Positions 48,513 through 58,171 of a DNA stretch of 64,000 nt are shown here, in pieces. The notes beneath the pieces were generated by a model that did no database searches, was not told where the DNA came from, and saw nothing but the letters and a program-made list of their open reading frames with translations. Each line of letters begins with the position of its first letter. The first letter of the stretch is position 1. The stretch comes from Anthracocystis setariae (taxonomy: Eukaryota; Basidiomycota; Ustilaginomycetes; Ustilaginales; Ustilaginaceae): NCBI GenBank assembly GCA_928724745.1, contig CAKMXJ010000032.1, forward strand, positions 1,612,001-1,676,000, given 5' to 3'. Both the position numbers and the translations under genes were made by a program.

Positions 48513-51500
48513 ATGGATGCCCGTATTGGCGTGGACAGCGAGGACATGCATGCACCCACCCTGTTCCATCCGGAGTCAACCCATCGCCACCGCGGCTCGT
48601 CCCAGTCAGATAGTCGCGACGGTCCTGTGCTCACCCCACCTCAGCATGTTCTTCCAGAAAGCAGCCCAGCCGCCGCGTCGGTCGACAGCTTCTCGTCCTA
48701 CATCAACAAGGACGCGCCTCTCTTCCAGAATCGCTCCAGCTCGCCTCGTGCCGAAGACCAGAACCGTGACCACAGCGATCCCGCCTCTCACACCGAAAGC
48801 CCGCGACTTCATCCGCGACACCTCGTCACCACTCCCGTCATCTCGCGCGACGCTTTCCGCAACCAGCACTGGTCCGACCGCGACTCTTCGCGAGCCGCTG
48901 ATAATGGCGTAATGGCGATCGAGCATCTTCACAACACTCAGCACGCTCAATACGGCGAGCCTCAGCACCACCGTGTTGCAACTGACGACTCAGAAACGCG
49001 AGGGTACCATCGCCAGCTTGTACATGCATCCACCAGTTCGGTCATCGATGTCAACCGTCTTTCGGTGTCCAACCTTGCGCAAAAAGACCAGCAAGACGAT
49101 GCAGAAGACTCAAGCTACCGCGATGCGCGTATCAGAGCACCCGCCTCCATCATGGCGGATGACTCCTTCGAGAGCTCAACCAGCGTGTTCGGAGAAGACT
49201 CCAAGGGCGAGATTCGCCGCAGAAGGCGAACGCGTCCAGACGAGGCCAACTTGCTCGCTCAGGTTTATGCCAAGAATCCATTCCCAGACCACGAGACTCG
49301 CCTCTTCCTGGCCAATCGCGTTGGCATGTCCGTAAGGTAAGTTTTTCGAATCCAAGTTGTTGCGTCGCCGCGTCGGCTCCAAACGCACATGTGCATAGTG
49401 CTTCAAGCTGATCATGCTCTTTCTCCTTATGCTGCTATCTTGGCTTACATTAGAGCCGTCTCCGTTTGGTTCCAGAACAGGAGGCAAGCAGAAAAGAAGC
49501 GATCCGGAAGGTACGGAGGCTCCGGCATCGCTCCCGCCAACGGCTCGGCTGCTGTGTCAGAGGGACACGCTACGCCGGCTCCTGAGGAGACTCCGGCGAA
49601 AGCTCCGGCAGCTACCGCGCCGCAGCGTAAACCCTTCGGCACTGCTGCTGCCAACTTGGCTACCGCACCCAAGCGCTTCGAACCACAAGATTTGAACGAT
49701 TTGAGCAGCAACAACAAGGAGAACATCCCTCCTTGGTTGGCAGGCAAGGACCTCAGCGGCTCGCTCCAGCAGCATCTGGAAAAGATCAAGCGCAGTGTCC
49801 CACTAGCTGAGAAGAAGGATGTGCTCCCGGCTCTCCCCGTAGCTCGCGATCTGCGACAAGCCATCGGCCCTCGCGGGGTCGGCATCACTGCCCATCACGT
49901 TGAAGTGAGCAGCCCTGCTGTCAAAGCTTCACCTGCCAGCGAGCGTGTCCCTAGCTCCAAAACCGCCTTGTCTCGTCACTGTTCGGTGCCACGTCTTTCG
50001 CTGGATGACGTTCTCAGCGGCCGAAGTAAATCGCTGCAACGCTCTGCCACCGAACATGGCGCGCCCATGGCTCCCCCTGCCTCGAGCGAGCTGGAGGAGG
50101 AACAGCTTGACACGATCCTGCCCCTACCCAAGCTTCTTTCACGAGCTTCGAGCTCGTCAAGTCTCAGCTTGCTGACGACTTCAGGGGGTCGTGCTAGCAT
50201 TGGCAATCTGGACTTGCGCACGGCAGCCTCGCCTCATCCTCAGGTCAAGAACGCCAAAGCGTCGTTGATCTCCAGCCTTCCACCCAAGCTGACGGCTTCT
50301 CTTCAGAGGCAAGGGATCATTGCGATGCAACCCGATGATGGCGACCAGGGCACTGCGAGTACCGTCGAGCGTCAAGGCTTGCTTCAAATGATGCCTAGCA
50401 GCAGTGCCTCGAGCAGCGAGGCGGATGCTTTTCACGGCGCCAGTCACACCAGAGATGGTGAAGAGGATGAGGAGCGAACCCTCAAGATGATCGCTCAGCG
50501 CCGTGCCGCTAAGGCTCAAGCCTCAGCGCTTGCCAAAGCTCAAGCTGCACGACAAGCCTGCAAGGATGCGGCCCTTGTTCCCCTGGACCCTGGATGTGCT
50601 GATGCTCGTCAGGCGATTGCTCAACAAGCTGGATCCAGCTCGTCGTCTGCCGTCGACGTCAGCGTCAGCAGCAGTGCCAAGAAAAGCACGGTCATCGGCC
50701 TTGCTCCGGCTCGTCAGCTCAGCCTGGATTGGGCGGCGGGACGCGACCGTTCTTGCACGTCGGCATTGCCGAACAGCATCGAAGGCACCCGTCTTTCGCG
50801 CAGCGTCAGTGCCCATCAGCTGAGCACGTCTCGTCCCAACGAGTCGACACCTGTATCGCAACATCGCGCCGTGGCGTCGACTGCACCGGAGAGCGCTCCT
50901 ACGCAGGGTGAGAAGCGCAAGTCGGCCTCAACCGCGGGCCGGCGATCGCTATCCGCGACCGACCTTACCAGACGATTGCAAGAAGCTAAGCGCAAGGGCG
51001 ATGCAACCGTTAGCAGCAAGGCTCCGCGCAAGCGCCCTGCTGCGGCTGTTAAGGTCCGAGACGAGAATGTCGATCCAGCTGCTCATCAGGCCAGTGCGGT
51101 GGAGAAAGAGTCTTGCTTGATGGAGGTGCCCGTTCGTGCTGCCAAACGTCGCCGAGCTCAGCTCGAGGATGCCGTGCTTGCTCGAAGTCTGCCAGAGCCT
51201 GCCATGGCAGCCAAAGTTTCTGCTCCATTCGGCAGCTCCATGTCGCCCATGCTGTCCTCGCGACCGTTCTCGCACCACAGCTCGTTCCCCTCTACATCTG
51301 TTCCCTCCGCCTCTCGTGGCATGCCCACCATGGTTGTCCCCTCCACGCCGTCCGGCACTGGCCAGCTCTACGGTCTGCCTTTGAGCACGCGATCGGATCG
51401 CTTCCGAGCGATCGGAGCCAGTCCCGCCACGTCGCTTGGCCGCTCCATCTCGGCCAATTACGCTTCGCATCGTCACAGTGCGCTGCCTCGTCCCGTCGCC

Positions 51501-51596
51501 TCGTCGGCACGCGATCGGAGCTGGGACCTGCCCGGTCCGACTCGCGCCTATGCTCCTAGCGAAGACGGGTGGACGCCACGCACCTCGCGCTCTGCG

Positions 51597-51632
<36 letters not shown>

Positions 51633-51947
51633 GTGTTGCAGCCGCTGCCGATTCCGGCGTCTACTCCGTCGCGTGTGATGGGGGATCGCACGAATCTGGG
51701 CGGCGGCAGTTCTGGCGACTCGCCATTCATGCACGACGACTCCGGCTTCTTCGGCAGTCTCAGCGAGGACGAGGAGCATAATGCGCAGCAGCAGGGGGTG
51801 GTTAAGGGTAAGCGTGTACTCTCCCCTCGCAAGGCAAGTCTCAGATCCATGGTGCCTAGACCAGATGCACGCGACGATCACCAGGCAGCCGAGTTGCTCC
51901 TCGGTCTAGGTAAGTCTGTCGGCAGTCGAGATGGATCCAGTCACTAA
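48513..51947 (+). CDS. Homeodomain transcription factor, Yox1/Yhp1-like, two exons
   Basis: Exons 48513-49336 and 49454-51947; 1105 aa. The homeodomain at residues about 233-295 is created by splicing: RRRRTRPDEANLLAQVYAKN in exon 1, ending GMSV-R, then AVSVWFQNRRQAEKKR in exon 2. Helix 3 with WFQNRRQ rather than WFQNRRAK resembles fungal Yox1/Yhp1, cell-cycle repressors; I infer kinship only. The 117-nt intron has donor AG|GTAAGT and acceptor TAG and splits an Arg codon before helix 3, a position often used in homeobox genes. Downstream is long and Ser/Ala-rich, with a KEN-type sequence NNKENIPPW near residue 362, basic stretches (KRKPRKRPAAAVKVRDENVDP-like) and a polyglycine run (51596-51627). 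Exon 1 is disordered. Confidence 0.9.
51596..51627. repeat. Coding GGC repeat (polyglycine)
   Basis: About ten GGC units in frame, giving a Gly run in the C-terminal third of the homeodomain protein. Confidence 0.9.
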
Positions 51948-52258
51948 AAAACGGTTTGGGCACCAAAAAAAAACAAAACAAAAGCATAACAAAACAAAAG
52001 GTATATTCTACCCTGACCACCACCACTTGCTGTCAATCCACATAAAGGTTGACAGCCGAGGGCGAGCAATGCGTAATCGCAATTATTCATATCGTGTTGT
52101 TCTATCATGCGCTCTGCTTAAGAGGTCGTGTGGAAGGGAGAAGTCAAGCACCTGTGGCGATGAATAGTGTTGCTATTGCATGCTACCTGAACAAGTTTGT
52201 TGCGTTTACTGTATTTGATAAAACGATCGAGGGAAATTTTTACGTCAGTTTAAGCTAC
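51948..52258. other. Convergent 3' flanks, nothing recognised
   Basis: 311 bp between the stops of the homeodomain gene and the glutaminyl cyclase gene. It has an A-rich segment (51965-52000, CAAAAAAAAACAAAAC-like) but no gene or element that I can support. Confidence 0.5.
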
Positions 52259-53656
52259 CTAAAAACTCAGCAGCGTGCGTGGGGCAAAGGCAAACGCCGG
52301 TCGAGCGAGACTTACTAGCTCGACCCTGGACGGTCTATCAGCTGCTGAAGAGAACTCACCAGATGTCTCGTGGTGCGAGAACCAGGCCTTGCCCCTTTTC
52401 GATGCAACTGGTGCGATATCGAGATCCAAATACTCGGCCACTGCCAACCTCAGGATCATACACCACGCATACATGGTTGCGTAATCCAACGCGCTCGCAT
52501 CGTCCGACATCTTATGCCAGACGCTTGGAAACGGCGAGGGGATCAGATGCAAGATCGGCACGCCCGCATGCAAGAACGGCAAATGATCATCTTCGATCGC
52601 TCCCCAAGGCTTGTGTGGCGAGAAAAACGACTGGCCGTTCGACTGGCCTCTGTTTCCTGCAGGCCAGAGGGCGTTTGCGTCATTCAAGCGCTTCTCCGCA
52701 TCCACAAGGGCGTCATGAAACCACTTGGTGCTGTCAAAATACGATGGGATGGTGGGGTTGGGTGCGCCAAGCAGATCGAGTAGAACCATGTGCTCCATCG
52801 TGTTAATGTGCTCGATGGGGCCGTAGCTGCTGCGCAATCTGCGAGATGCGAGCTTAGGCGCATGGGACGTGCGACTCGAGTCGTACTGCGTTGCGTCCCA
52901 GAAGGTGGTCGTCCAATGCTTGGCGAGCTCTCTGGCGCCATAGATCGAGTCGGTATGCGTCCAGGCTCGAAACGCTTCTTCTCCATCAAAGAATACCAGC
53001 TGCAGCGTTGTCTCCTGTGCTACCGACGGTTGAACTTGCTCCTCTGCGTGAATCTTGCGCTCTCTCGCGTCTAGCGCATCGTCGAGAGCAACGGCAAGAT
53101 CTACCATCATTGCGCACGGTGCAGCGCTATCGGTCGCACCGACAAAGTCTGTTGGAGAAAGTTTGCTGTCGTAATGTGCCGCTATCACGAGCTTGCGCGG
53201 TGCCGCTGGGTTTTTGGTCAGGATGATGTTGGTCATCTTTTTCTTGCCTTCGGGCGTGTCTGCGATGAAGGTATGCTCCTCAATATGCCAGCCAAGCTTT
53301 CCGTTCGACGTCCAGGCCATCGTGTTGAACGAATCCGAGTCCTTGGCACCGAGCTGGTTACGAAAGACATTGAGGATCGCTTCTTTGACTTTGCGGATGT
53401 TGTCCGTATCTGGCGGCCGTGGGATGAGGATCTGTGAGAGGAGAGACTTGGGATCGGTGGTGTCGAGGATTCTGGCTGGGTCGGAAAGTGCAGCGATCGC
53501 AGGGACGACCTCATTCGAGAGACGCCCGTACTGCCGCGATTCGCTGCGGACAGCATGACCCAGGCAAGCTTGAGCGAACAGAACTGATGCCGAGCCAAGA
53601 AGGACCAGCCATTGGGCTGAATTGAGCCTCCGTAATGGCACTCTCCAACGCGACAT
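52259..53656 (-). CDS. Secretory glutaminyl-peptide cyclotransferase (M28-type QC)
   Basis: 465 aa from the ATG at 53654-53656 (MSRWRVPL); the 73 codons open upstream are not family-like. A hydrophobic leader (AQWLVLLGSASVLFAQACLG) marks entry to the secretory pathway. The QC/M28 zinc residues are in VIAAHYDSK, GATDSAAPCAMM and FFDGEEAF, with the later His in PSPFPSVWHKMSDDASAL. The segment FHDALVDAEKRL and FLHAGVPILHLI are also typical. The reaction closes N-terminal Gln (or Glu) to pyroglutamate, protecting secreted peptides from aminopeptidases. The last about 40 residues (after DLDIAPV) are Ser/Arg-rich and extend beyond the usual C-terminus. Confidence 0.92.
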   Translation of the reverse strand: MSRWRVPLRRLNSAQWLVLLGSASVLFAQACLGHAVRSESRQYGRLSNEVVPAIAALSDPARILDTTDPKSLLSQILIPRPPDTDNIRKVKEAILNVFRNQLGAKDSDSFNTMAWTSNGKLGWHIEEHTFIADTPEGKKKMTNIILTKNPAAPRKLVIAAHYDSKLSPTDFVGATDSAAPCAMMVDLAVALDDALDARERKIHAEEQVQPSVAQETTLQLVFFDGEEAFRAWTHTDSIYGARELAKHWTTTFWDATQYDSSRTSHAPKLASRRLRSSYGPIEHINTMEHMVLLDLLGAPNPTIPSYFDSTKWFHDALVDAEKRLNDANALWPAGNRGQSNGQSFFSPHKPWGAIEDDHLPFLHAGVPILHLIPSPFPSVWHKMSDDASALDYATMYAWCMILRLAVAEYLDLDIAPVASKRGKAWFSHHETSGEFSSAADRPSRVELVSLARPAFAFAPRTLLSF

Positions 53657-54337
53657 TGTGTAGGAAGCGCTGCGTTTGACCACCTTGGTTCGAGTTCCTC
53701 TCCCACGATCAAGCTCTACTAAGCATTTGCAACGGTTCCACGTGTCTCCAGGATGAGGATGCCGAGGTAGTGAGAAAGGGACGCAAGTTCTGCACAGCCT
53801 GATGACCGCTGCGGGTTTGATGATGCTGCCGGATCGTGGATGGTAGAAGAGGAAGAAGAGTCTTGGCTGCCACAAGGCTAGCAGTAATAGGTGCAGTCAC
53901 TGTATGTAGCCAGCAAGGGTCTCTCAATCATCAGCTGCAACCGGGGCGCGGCAGGCGAACCATTGCGAGCTTCCGAGTCGGTTGGCCCGAACCTTTGGCC
54001 TTGGCACATTTGTGAATCGGGGATTTAGCCAGACACCCAACCCCGATCGCGCATCCTCCACCCTTATCGGCTCACTACGCATTCACACTCTTCCTGGCTG
54101 GCTCGACCGCAGCTTTGCTATCCTACACCATCCCTATCATCACCACTTTGACACTCGGTTTACTAGCTGCCCACATACTGCCATCGTTCGCAAGTCAAGA
54201 ATCGCCGTCCAACGATGCTTAGTTCGGCTGCTTCAACGATCCACACAGCTATGAGCCATTTCGAATCCTGAGTCGACGTTCCCATCGCGAGACACTTGTC
54301 GAGGGTTGCATCGCATAACTGCGAGACTGAGCTGATC
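53657..54337. promoter_or_regulatory. Divergent promoter region glutaminyl cyclase / NPR2
   Basis: 681 bp between two start codons. No TATA box, long repeat or ORF with support. CT-rich stretches precede both starts. Confidence 0.4.
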
Positions 54338-57300
54338 ATGTCGATCCCAGCTCTTGATGAACAATTCCTGCCGCGTCTGATCGCCGTTTTTTACGCCGTC
54401 TTCCATCCTACGGAAGGACCCAAAGTCATATATCAGGTTCCCGAAGGGTCTATCACGGAGGAGCAGCCTCCTTCGAAACAGGATGCAACCTCTGCCAGTA
54501 CAACTAATCATGTCAGCTCCAGCAAACCACCGCATCCACCACCAACGGCAACTGGCGGGACGCTCGGCGGTGAGCCGCTGTTCAACTTTTCAGCCCTCTC
54601 CGAGTACTTCATTCCTAAAGCACCTCTGTGCGGCAGACTCGTCACTTCGATCGCGCGAGGCACCGTAGGTGTACATCCTCGCGATCTTCAAAGATCTTCT
54701 CGCGCACACTCTGTGGCTCCGGGCCCGAGATCTGGCTCGAGGCATTCTGGCGGAGGTTCGGGTCCTAACTCTCGAGCCTCGTCCGTCAGGCGGCAGGCAC
54801 CGGACAATGCAGGCAACACGGACAAGCCACAGCGCGAACAAAGGACCTACAAGATCCTTGGTTTCCCGACCCTCATCGAAGATGCCGAAAAGTATCAGCG
54901 AAACAACTTCATCTTCAATCTCTGCTTCGTATTCGAGGGCTCGGCGGACGTCAGGGCGTACGAGCCCATCGTGCGCAAGTGTGGACGCCTCCTCCGAGGG
55001 TTGGAAGAATCTCAGTCCTTCCTCACAAGTCCAAAAAGCTTGCCCCGAGTCTATGGCATCATGGAACAGCTGTTTGAGGACCTTAACTCGTACTGTGAAA
55101 CGTTCATAGCGCTTCCAGAGGCGCCGCATACTTCGTACCTCAAGAATTCGTCCAAGCCAAATAGCCCGGAGACGAACAACCTGGTCTCTCCTGTCATTGG
55201 TCCGGACGACTTTATCTCGCTCGGAGCAAGCTTTGCGTCGCTACGAGGCGAACATCACAAGAATCTCATCAACGAGAGGTTGAAGCAGAAACAGATGCAA
55301 CAATCTCAAATCATGTCGAGTGCGCGTCATTCGCAGCCGCAGCCGCAGCCGCATTCGCATTCGCCGACGTCGATTCGTCGCAGCCCTTCGCAGCAGAACC
55401 TTGAAGGGTTGAGATCTCGGTCTACCTCGACTTCTGGATCATCGCTTTCGGACGCCAGGGGTGTATTGACTCCTTTGACAACGATGACGACCATACGCGG
55501 TGGCACGCAGCCGCCGCTAGTCAGAAGCAACAGTGTTACGGGAATGAGTGGGCTCGGGTCGGGAAGCCGTGTTTCTCCTCCCTCGGCTGGAGCTGGGCCG
55601 GAAGGGCGTCGATCGAGCATCTTCAGAGCTTCGACAGTGCTTGCGTTGGCAGACGAGCCTTTACAGGGAGCGTTTCCTTCCGAAGAGAGTCGTGACACTG
55701 CTATGGGCATTGTGACTTCGAGAGGCCAGAGCGAGCTGTCTCGTGAGCTTAGCGCTGCCGAAAGTCTTGGCAACGTGTTGACCGGTGCAGACAGTGGAGC
55801 CTACGACAGCATCAACACAGCAGCGGGTACGCGCAGGTCTAGTCGGGGCAGCACAGCCGGCGCTGGGCCCGGTGAGCACGATTCGACGTCGTTGGAGCAG
55901 CTGACGGAAAGCATCGTTTCGTTGCGGACGATCGACGCGGCGCTGTCGAACTCGGTCAGGGCGCTGCACACCGACACTGCCGACACGAGCAAGCGGACCG
56001 CGTTGGTGGAGAAGCGCGAACCGCCGCACGGGCTGGGACGCACAGTGCGCGATGCGATCAACTTGAAACTGTTCCCGGTTTATGCGAATCCTCAAGCTAT
56101 CAATGACTGGGACGTGCCCGTGGCGCTGCTGGATCTCAATTCCAGATTGGATGGCAATTGGGATTTGACGCTTCGTCGCATTCTGCCGTTCATCGATGGC
56201 GTGAATCACGTCAAGCGCATCGCGCAGCTGGCGGATGCGGATATCGGCTTGACCACCGCATGTCTCGAGCATCTGGTGTACTACGGCTGCATCATTACCA
56301 TTGACATTTTCCAGTACTTCAATATCTACACGGTGCGGCCGGCGATTGCCAAGATGGCGGATGATGTGGTGCTGGGTAGGGAATGTGCGACGTATGTTAC
56401 CCGACCCGGGTATGCGCCCTTGTCGTGGCCGGCGCTGTTGAAGCTGTATTCGCTGCTCAGGGCGGGGACGACGTTGCATGATTGGATCGAGGAGAATGCT
56501 ATCGATGACAAGGGGGTTGATGTTCGGCGGTTCGTGTCGTTCGGAGTCATCCAGGGCTTTCTAAGACGAGTGCATCGGTATCCAGTGTATCTGGGTGCCA
56601 GATTGGGGGAGGATGGGTTGGCAAGGTTTGAGAGCTCGTTGGTTTCGACGGTGCGTAACTCGCCCGTGATCAGCTCGCCTGCAGCGATGAAGCCGGGGTC
56701 GGAAGGTCAGGGACGGCGCGATCAGAGCGGAAGTCGGGAAGCCAGGGATCGGCGGCCACGGGAGTTGTCGGGGATGTCTGGCATCGGTGGTGCGTACAGT
56801 GCGTTTCAGCGCATCGGTCGCGATGGAAGTTTCGACGGTCCTGGTGTGGGGACACGCAGTGCGGCACGCAAGGGGGCTTCGGAAGCGAGGCTGAGCAGTA
56901 TTGTGCTGCAAGGTGGCTCGGTTTCTGGGTTTGCGGGTGCGGGCGGGAGTAATGCGAGCGCTTCGAATGTTGGCGATTCGGCGGTGCTGCTCGGTAGTGC
57001 AGCAGGAGCAAGTGCGTTTGGGACGTCGCCGAGTAAACGTCATTCGCGAGTGCAGAGACGGCCGGGTTACCGCCACCCGACCACCACGGCAGTCGATATC
57101 GCCGCGGCGGCATTCAACGCCAACGACAACGAGCGGCCCTCGTTGGGATCGGCCAATGCGCGGTCGCCGCGCAAGAGGGCGAGTGGGGCGCTGGGAACGA
57201 CGATACCCAGTACTGGATCTGCGGGTGTGACGTACACTCCGGCCGCGGCGGCGGCTTCGATTCCTGCCGAGCTGGTCGAATTGTTGGATGGATTGCATAG

Positions 57301-57766
57301 CGATGATGAGATCTGTGTGAATTACAGTATCTCGTGGCCGGAGTTGGAGAAGATGTTGGTGCAGGTTGGGTTTGCGAAGGAGGGGAGGGGGGTTGGGCAG
57401 GAGGGGGCGGATACGGATGATGACGAGTTGGCGTCGACGCAGCAGAGTAGGTCGGATTGGAGGAGGTGGCCATCGAATCCGGGCGGGTCGATGGTTAGTA
57501 GTGTCGCGGTGGGCACGCACGGCGCGAGTTCGGGGTGGAGTAAGGGGAAGGGTGTGAGTAGGTTGAGTGGGATTGCGGGGAGTAGTAGGACGGGAGGGAC
57601 GACAGGGACGCAGGGGGGTGAGTTGAGCGGGTTTGGGATGGGGTCGGGATGGGGGGTGGAGGCGGATGAGAGTGGAGTGGCTGGGTGGCAGAGTGCGGCG
57701 GTGGGGTTGGATAGGGAGGCTGTGGAGGCGGGAGATTTGGGGAGGGTGCGAATCTTGTATCAGTAG
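54338..57766 (+). CDS. NPR2: Nitrogen permease regulator 2 (Npr2/NPRL2), GATOR1/SEACIT subunit
   Basis: 1142 aa from the ATG at 54338. GATOR1 is the GTPase-activating complex that turns off TORC1 when amino acids are scarce. The N-terminal longin-like part begins LPRLIAVFYAVFHPTEGPKVIYQVPEG and continues FSALSEYFIPKAPLCGRLV after a Ser/Pro insert. YKILGFPTLIEDAEKYQRNNFIFNLCFVF and the C-terminal NWDLTLRRILPFIDGVNHVKRIAQLADADI with YYGCIITIDIFQYFNIY are diagnostic. DDEICVNYSISWPELEKML near 1015 is the last conserved block. Three low-complexity inserts (residues about 55-75, 345-560 and 790-980) make it about twice the usual length. Frames on the opposite strand here are shadows. Confidence 0.95.
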   Translation: MSIPALDEQFLPRLIAVFYAVFHPTEGPKVIYQVPEGSITEEQPPSKQDATSASTTNHVSSSKPPHPPPTATGGTLGGEPLFNFSALSEYFIPKAPLCGRLVTSIARGTVGVHPRDLQRSSRAHSVAPGPRSGSRHSGGGSGPNSRASSVRRQAPDNAGNTDKPQREQRTYKILGFPTLIEDAEKYQRNNFIFNLCFVFEGSADVRAYEPIVRKCGRLLRGLEESQSFLTSPKSLPRVYGIMEQLFEDLNSYCETFIALPEAPHTSYLKNSSKPNSPETNNLVSPVIGPDDFISLGASFASLRGEHHKNLINERLKQKQMQQSQIMSSARHSQPQPQPHSHSPTSIRRSPSQQNLEGLRSRSTSTSGSSLSDARGVLTPLTTMTTIRGGTQPPLVRSNSVTGMSGLGSGSRVSPPSAGAGPEGRRSSIFRASTVLALADEPLQGAFPSEESRDTAMGIVTSRGQSELSRELSAAESLGNVLTGADSGAYDSINTAAGTRRSSRGSTAGAGPGEHDSTSLEQLTESIVSLRTIDAALSNSVRALHTDTADTSKRTALVEKREPPHGLGRTVRDAINLKLFPVYANPQAINDWDVPVALLDLNSRLDGNWDLTLRRILPFIDGVNHVKRIAQLADADIGLTTACLEHLVYYGCIITIDIFQYFNIYTVRPAIAKMADDVVLGRECATYVTRPGYAPLSWPALLKLYSLLRAGTTLHDWIEENAIDDKGVDVRRFVSFGVIQGFLRRVHRYPVYLGARLGEDGLARFESSLVSTVRNSPVISSPAAMKPGSEGQGRRDQSGSREARDRRPRELSGMSGIGGAYSAFQRIGRDGSFDGPGVGTRSAARKGASEARLSSIVLQGGSVSGFAGAGGSNASASNVGDSAVLLGSAAGASAFGTSPSKRHSRVQRRPGYRHPTTTAVDIAAAAFNANDNERPSLGSANARSPRKRASGALGTTIPSTGSAGVTYTPAAAAASIPAELVELLDGLHSDDEICVNYSISWPELEKMLVQVGFAKEGRGVGQEGADTDDDELASTQQSRSDWRRWPSNPGGSMVSSVAVGTHGASSGWSKGKGVSRLSGIAGSSRTGGTTGTQGGELSGFGMGSGWGVEADESGVAGWQSAAVGLDREAVEAGDLGRVRILYQ

Positions 57767-58171
57767 TAGCAGTTTCGAGAGCAAAAGAGGTCATGCTGCT
57801 GCTTTGGATGTTGCCCAGCTGTCAAGGATTGGATGGTGGTGGTGGTGGAAGCTTGAATTTTTGCAACATGTTAGAGTGAGAGTCATTGCACATGAGTTTC
57901 AGATCCGCGCCACCTCCACATTCGACTCTACGACGTCATAGCATTTGCTTGGAAGAACGCAACTCTGACTCTATACGTGTGTGTGCCTAGTTTTTCGTCC
58001 ACAACCACGATACGTAAGTGGGTTTTGGCTGTTTGCTAGCGAGAGCGTCCAGTCGAGCCAAGTGCGTTCAAGATTCAGTCGGTCATCGCTAGTAAGACCC
58101 TCGGCGTCAGCGCCATCAGGCGGCGCATCTTCAACGTTTTGTTCAACTTTCCCACGGTGGTCAAAGCAAGG
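57767..58171. other. Intergenic: NPR2 3' flank / promoter of the glycosylase-NatD gene
   Basis: 405 bp between two plus-strand genes. Contains a GGTGGT run (57835-57848). The frame of the next gene is open from 58139 but its first ATG is at 58172. Confidence 0.5.

Noticed and set aside
56561..57784. 407-codon minus-strand frame opposite NPR2
   Set aside because: Pro/Arg/His-rich shadow of a Gly/Ser-rich coding region.
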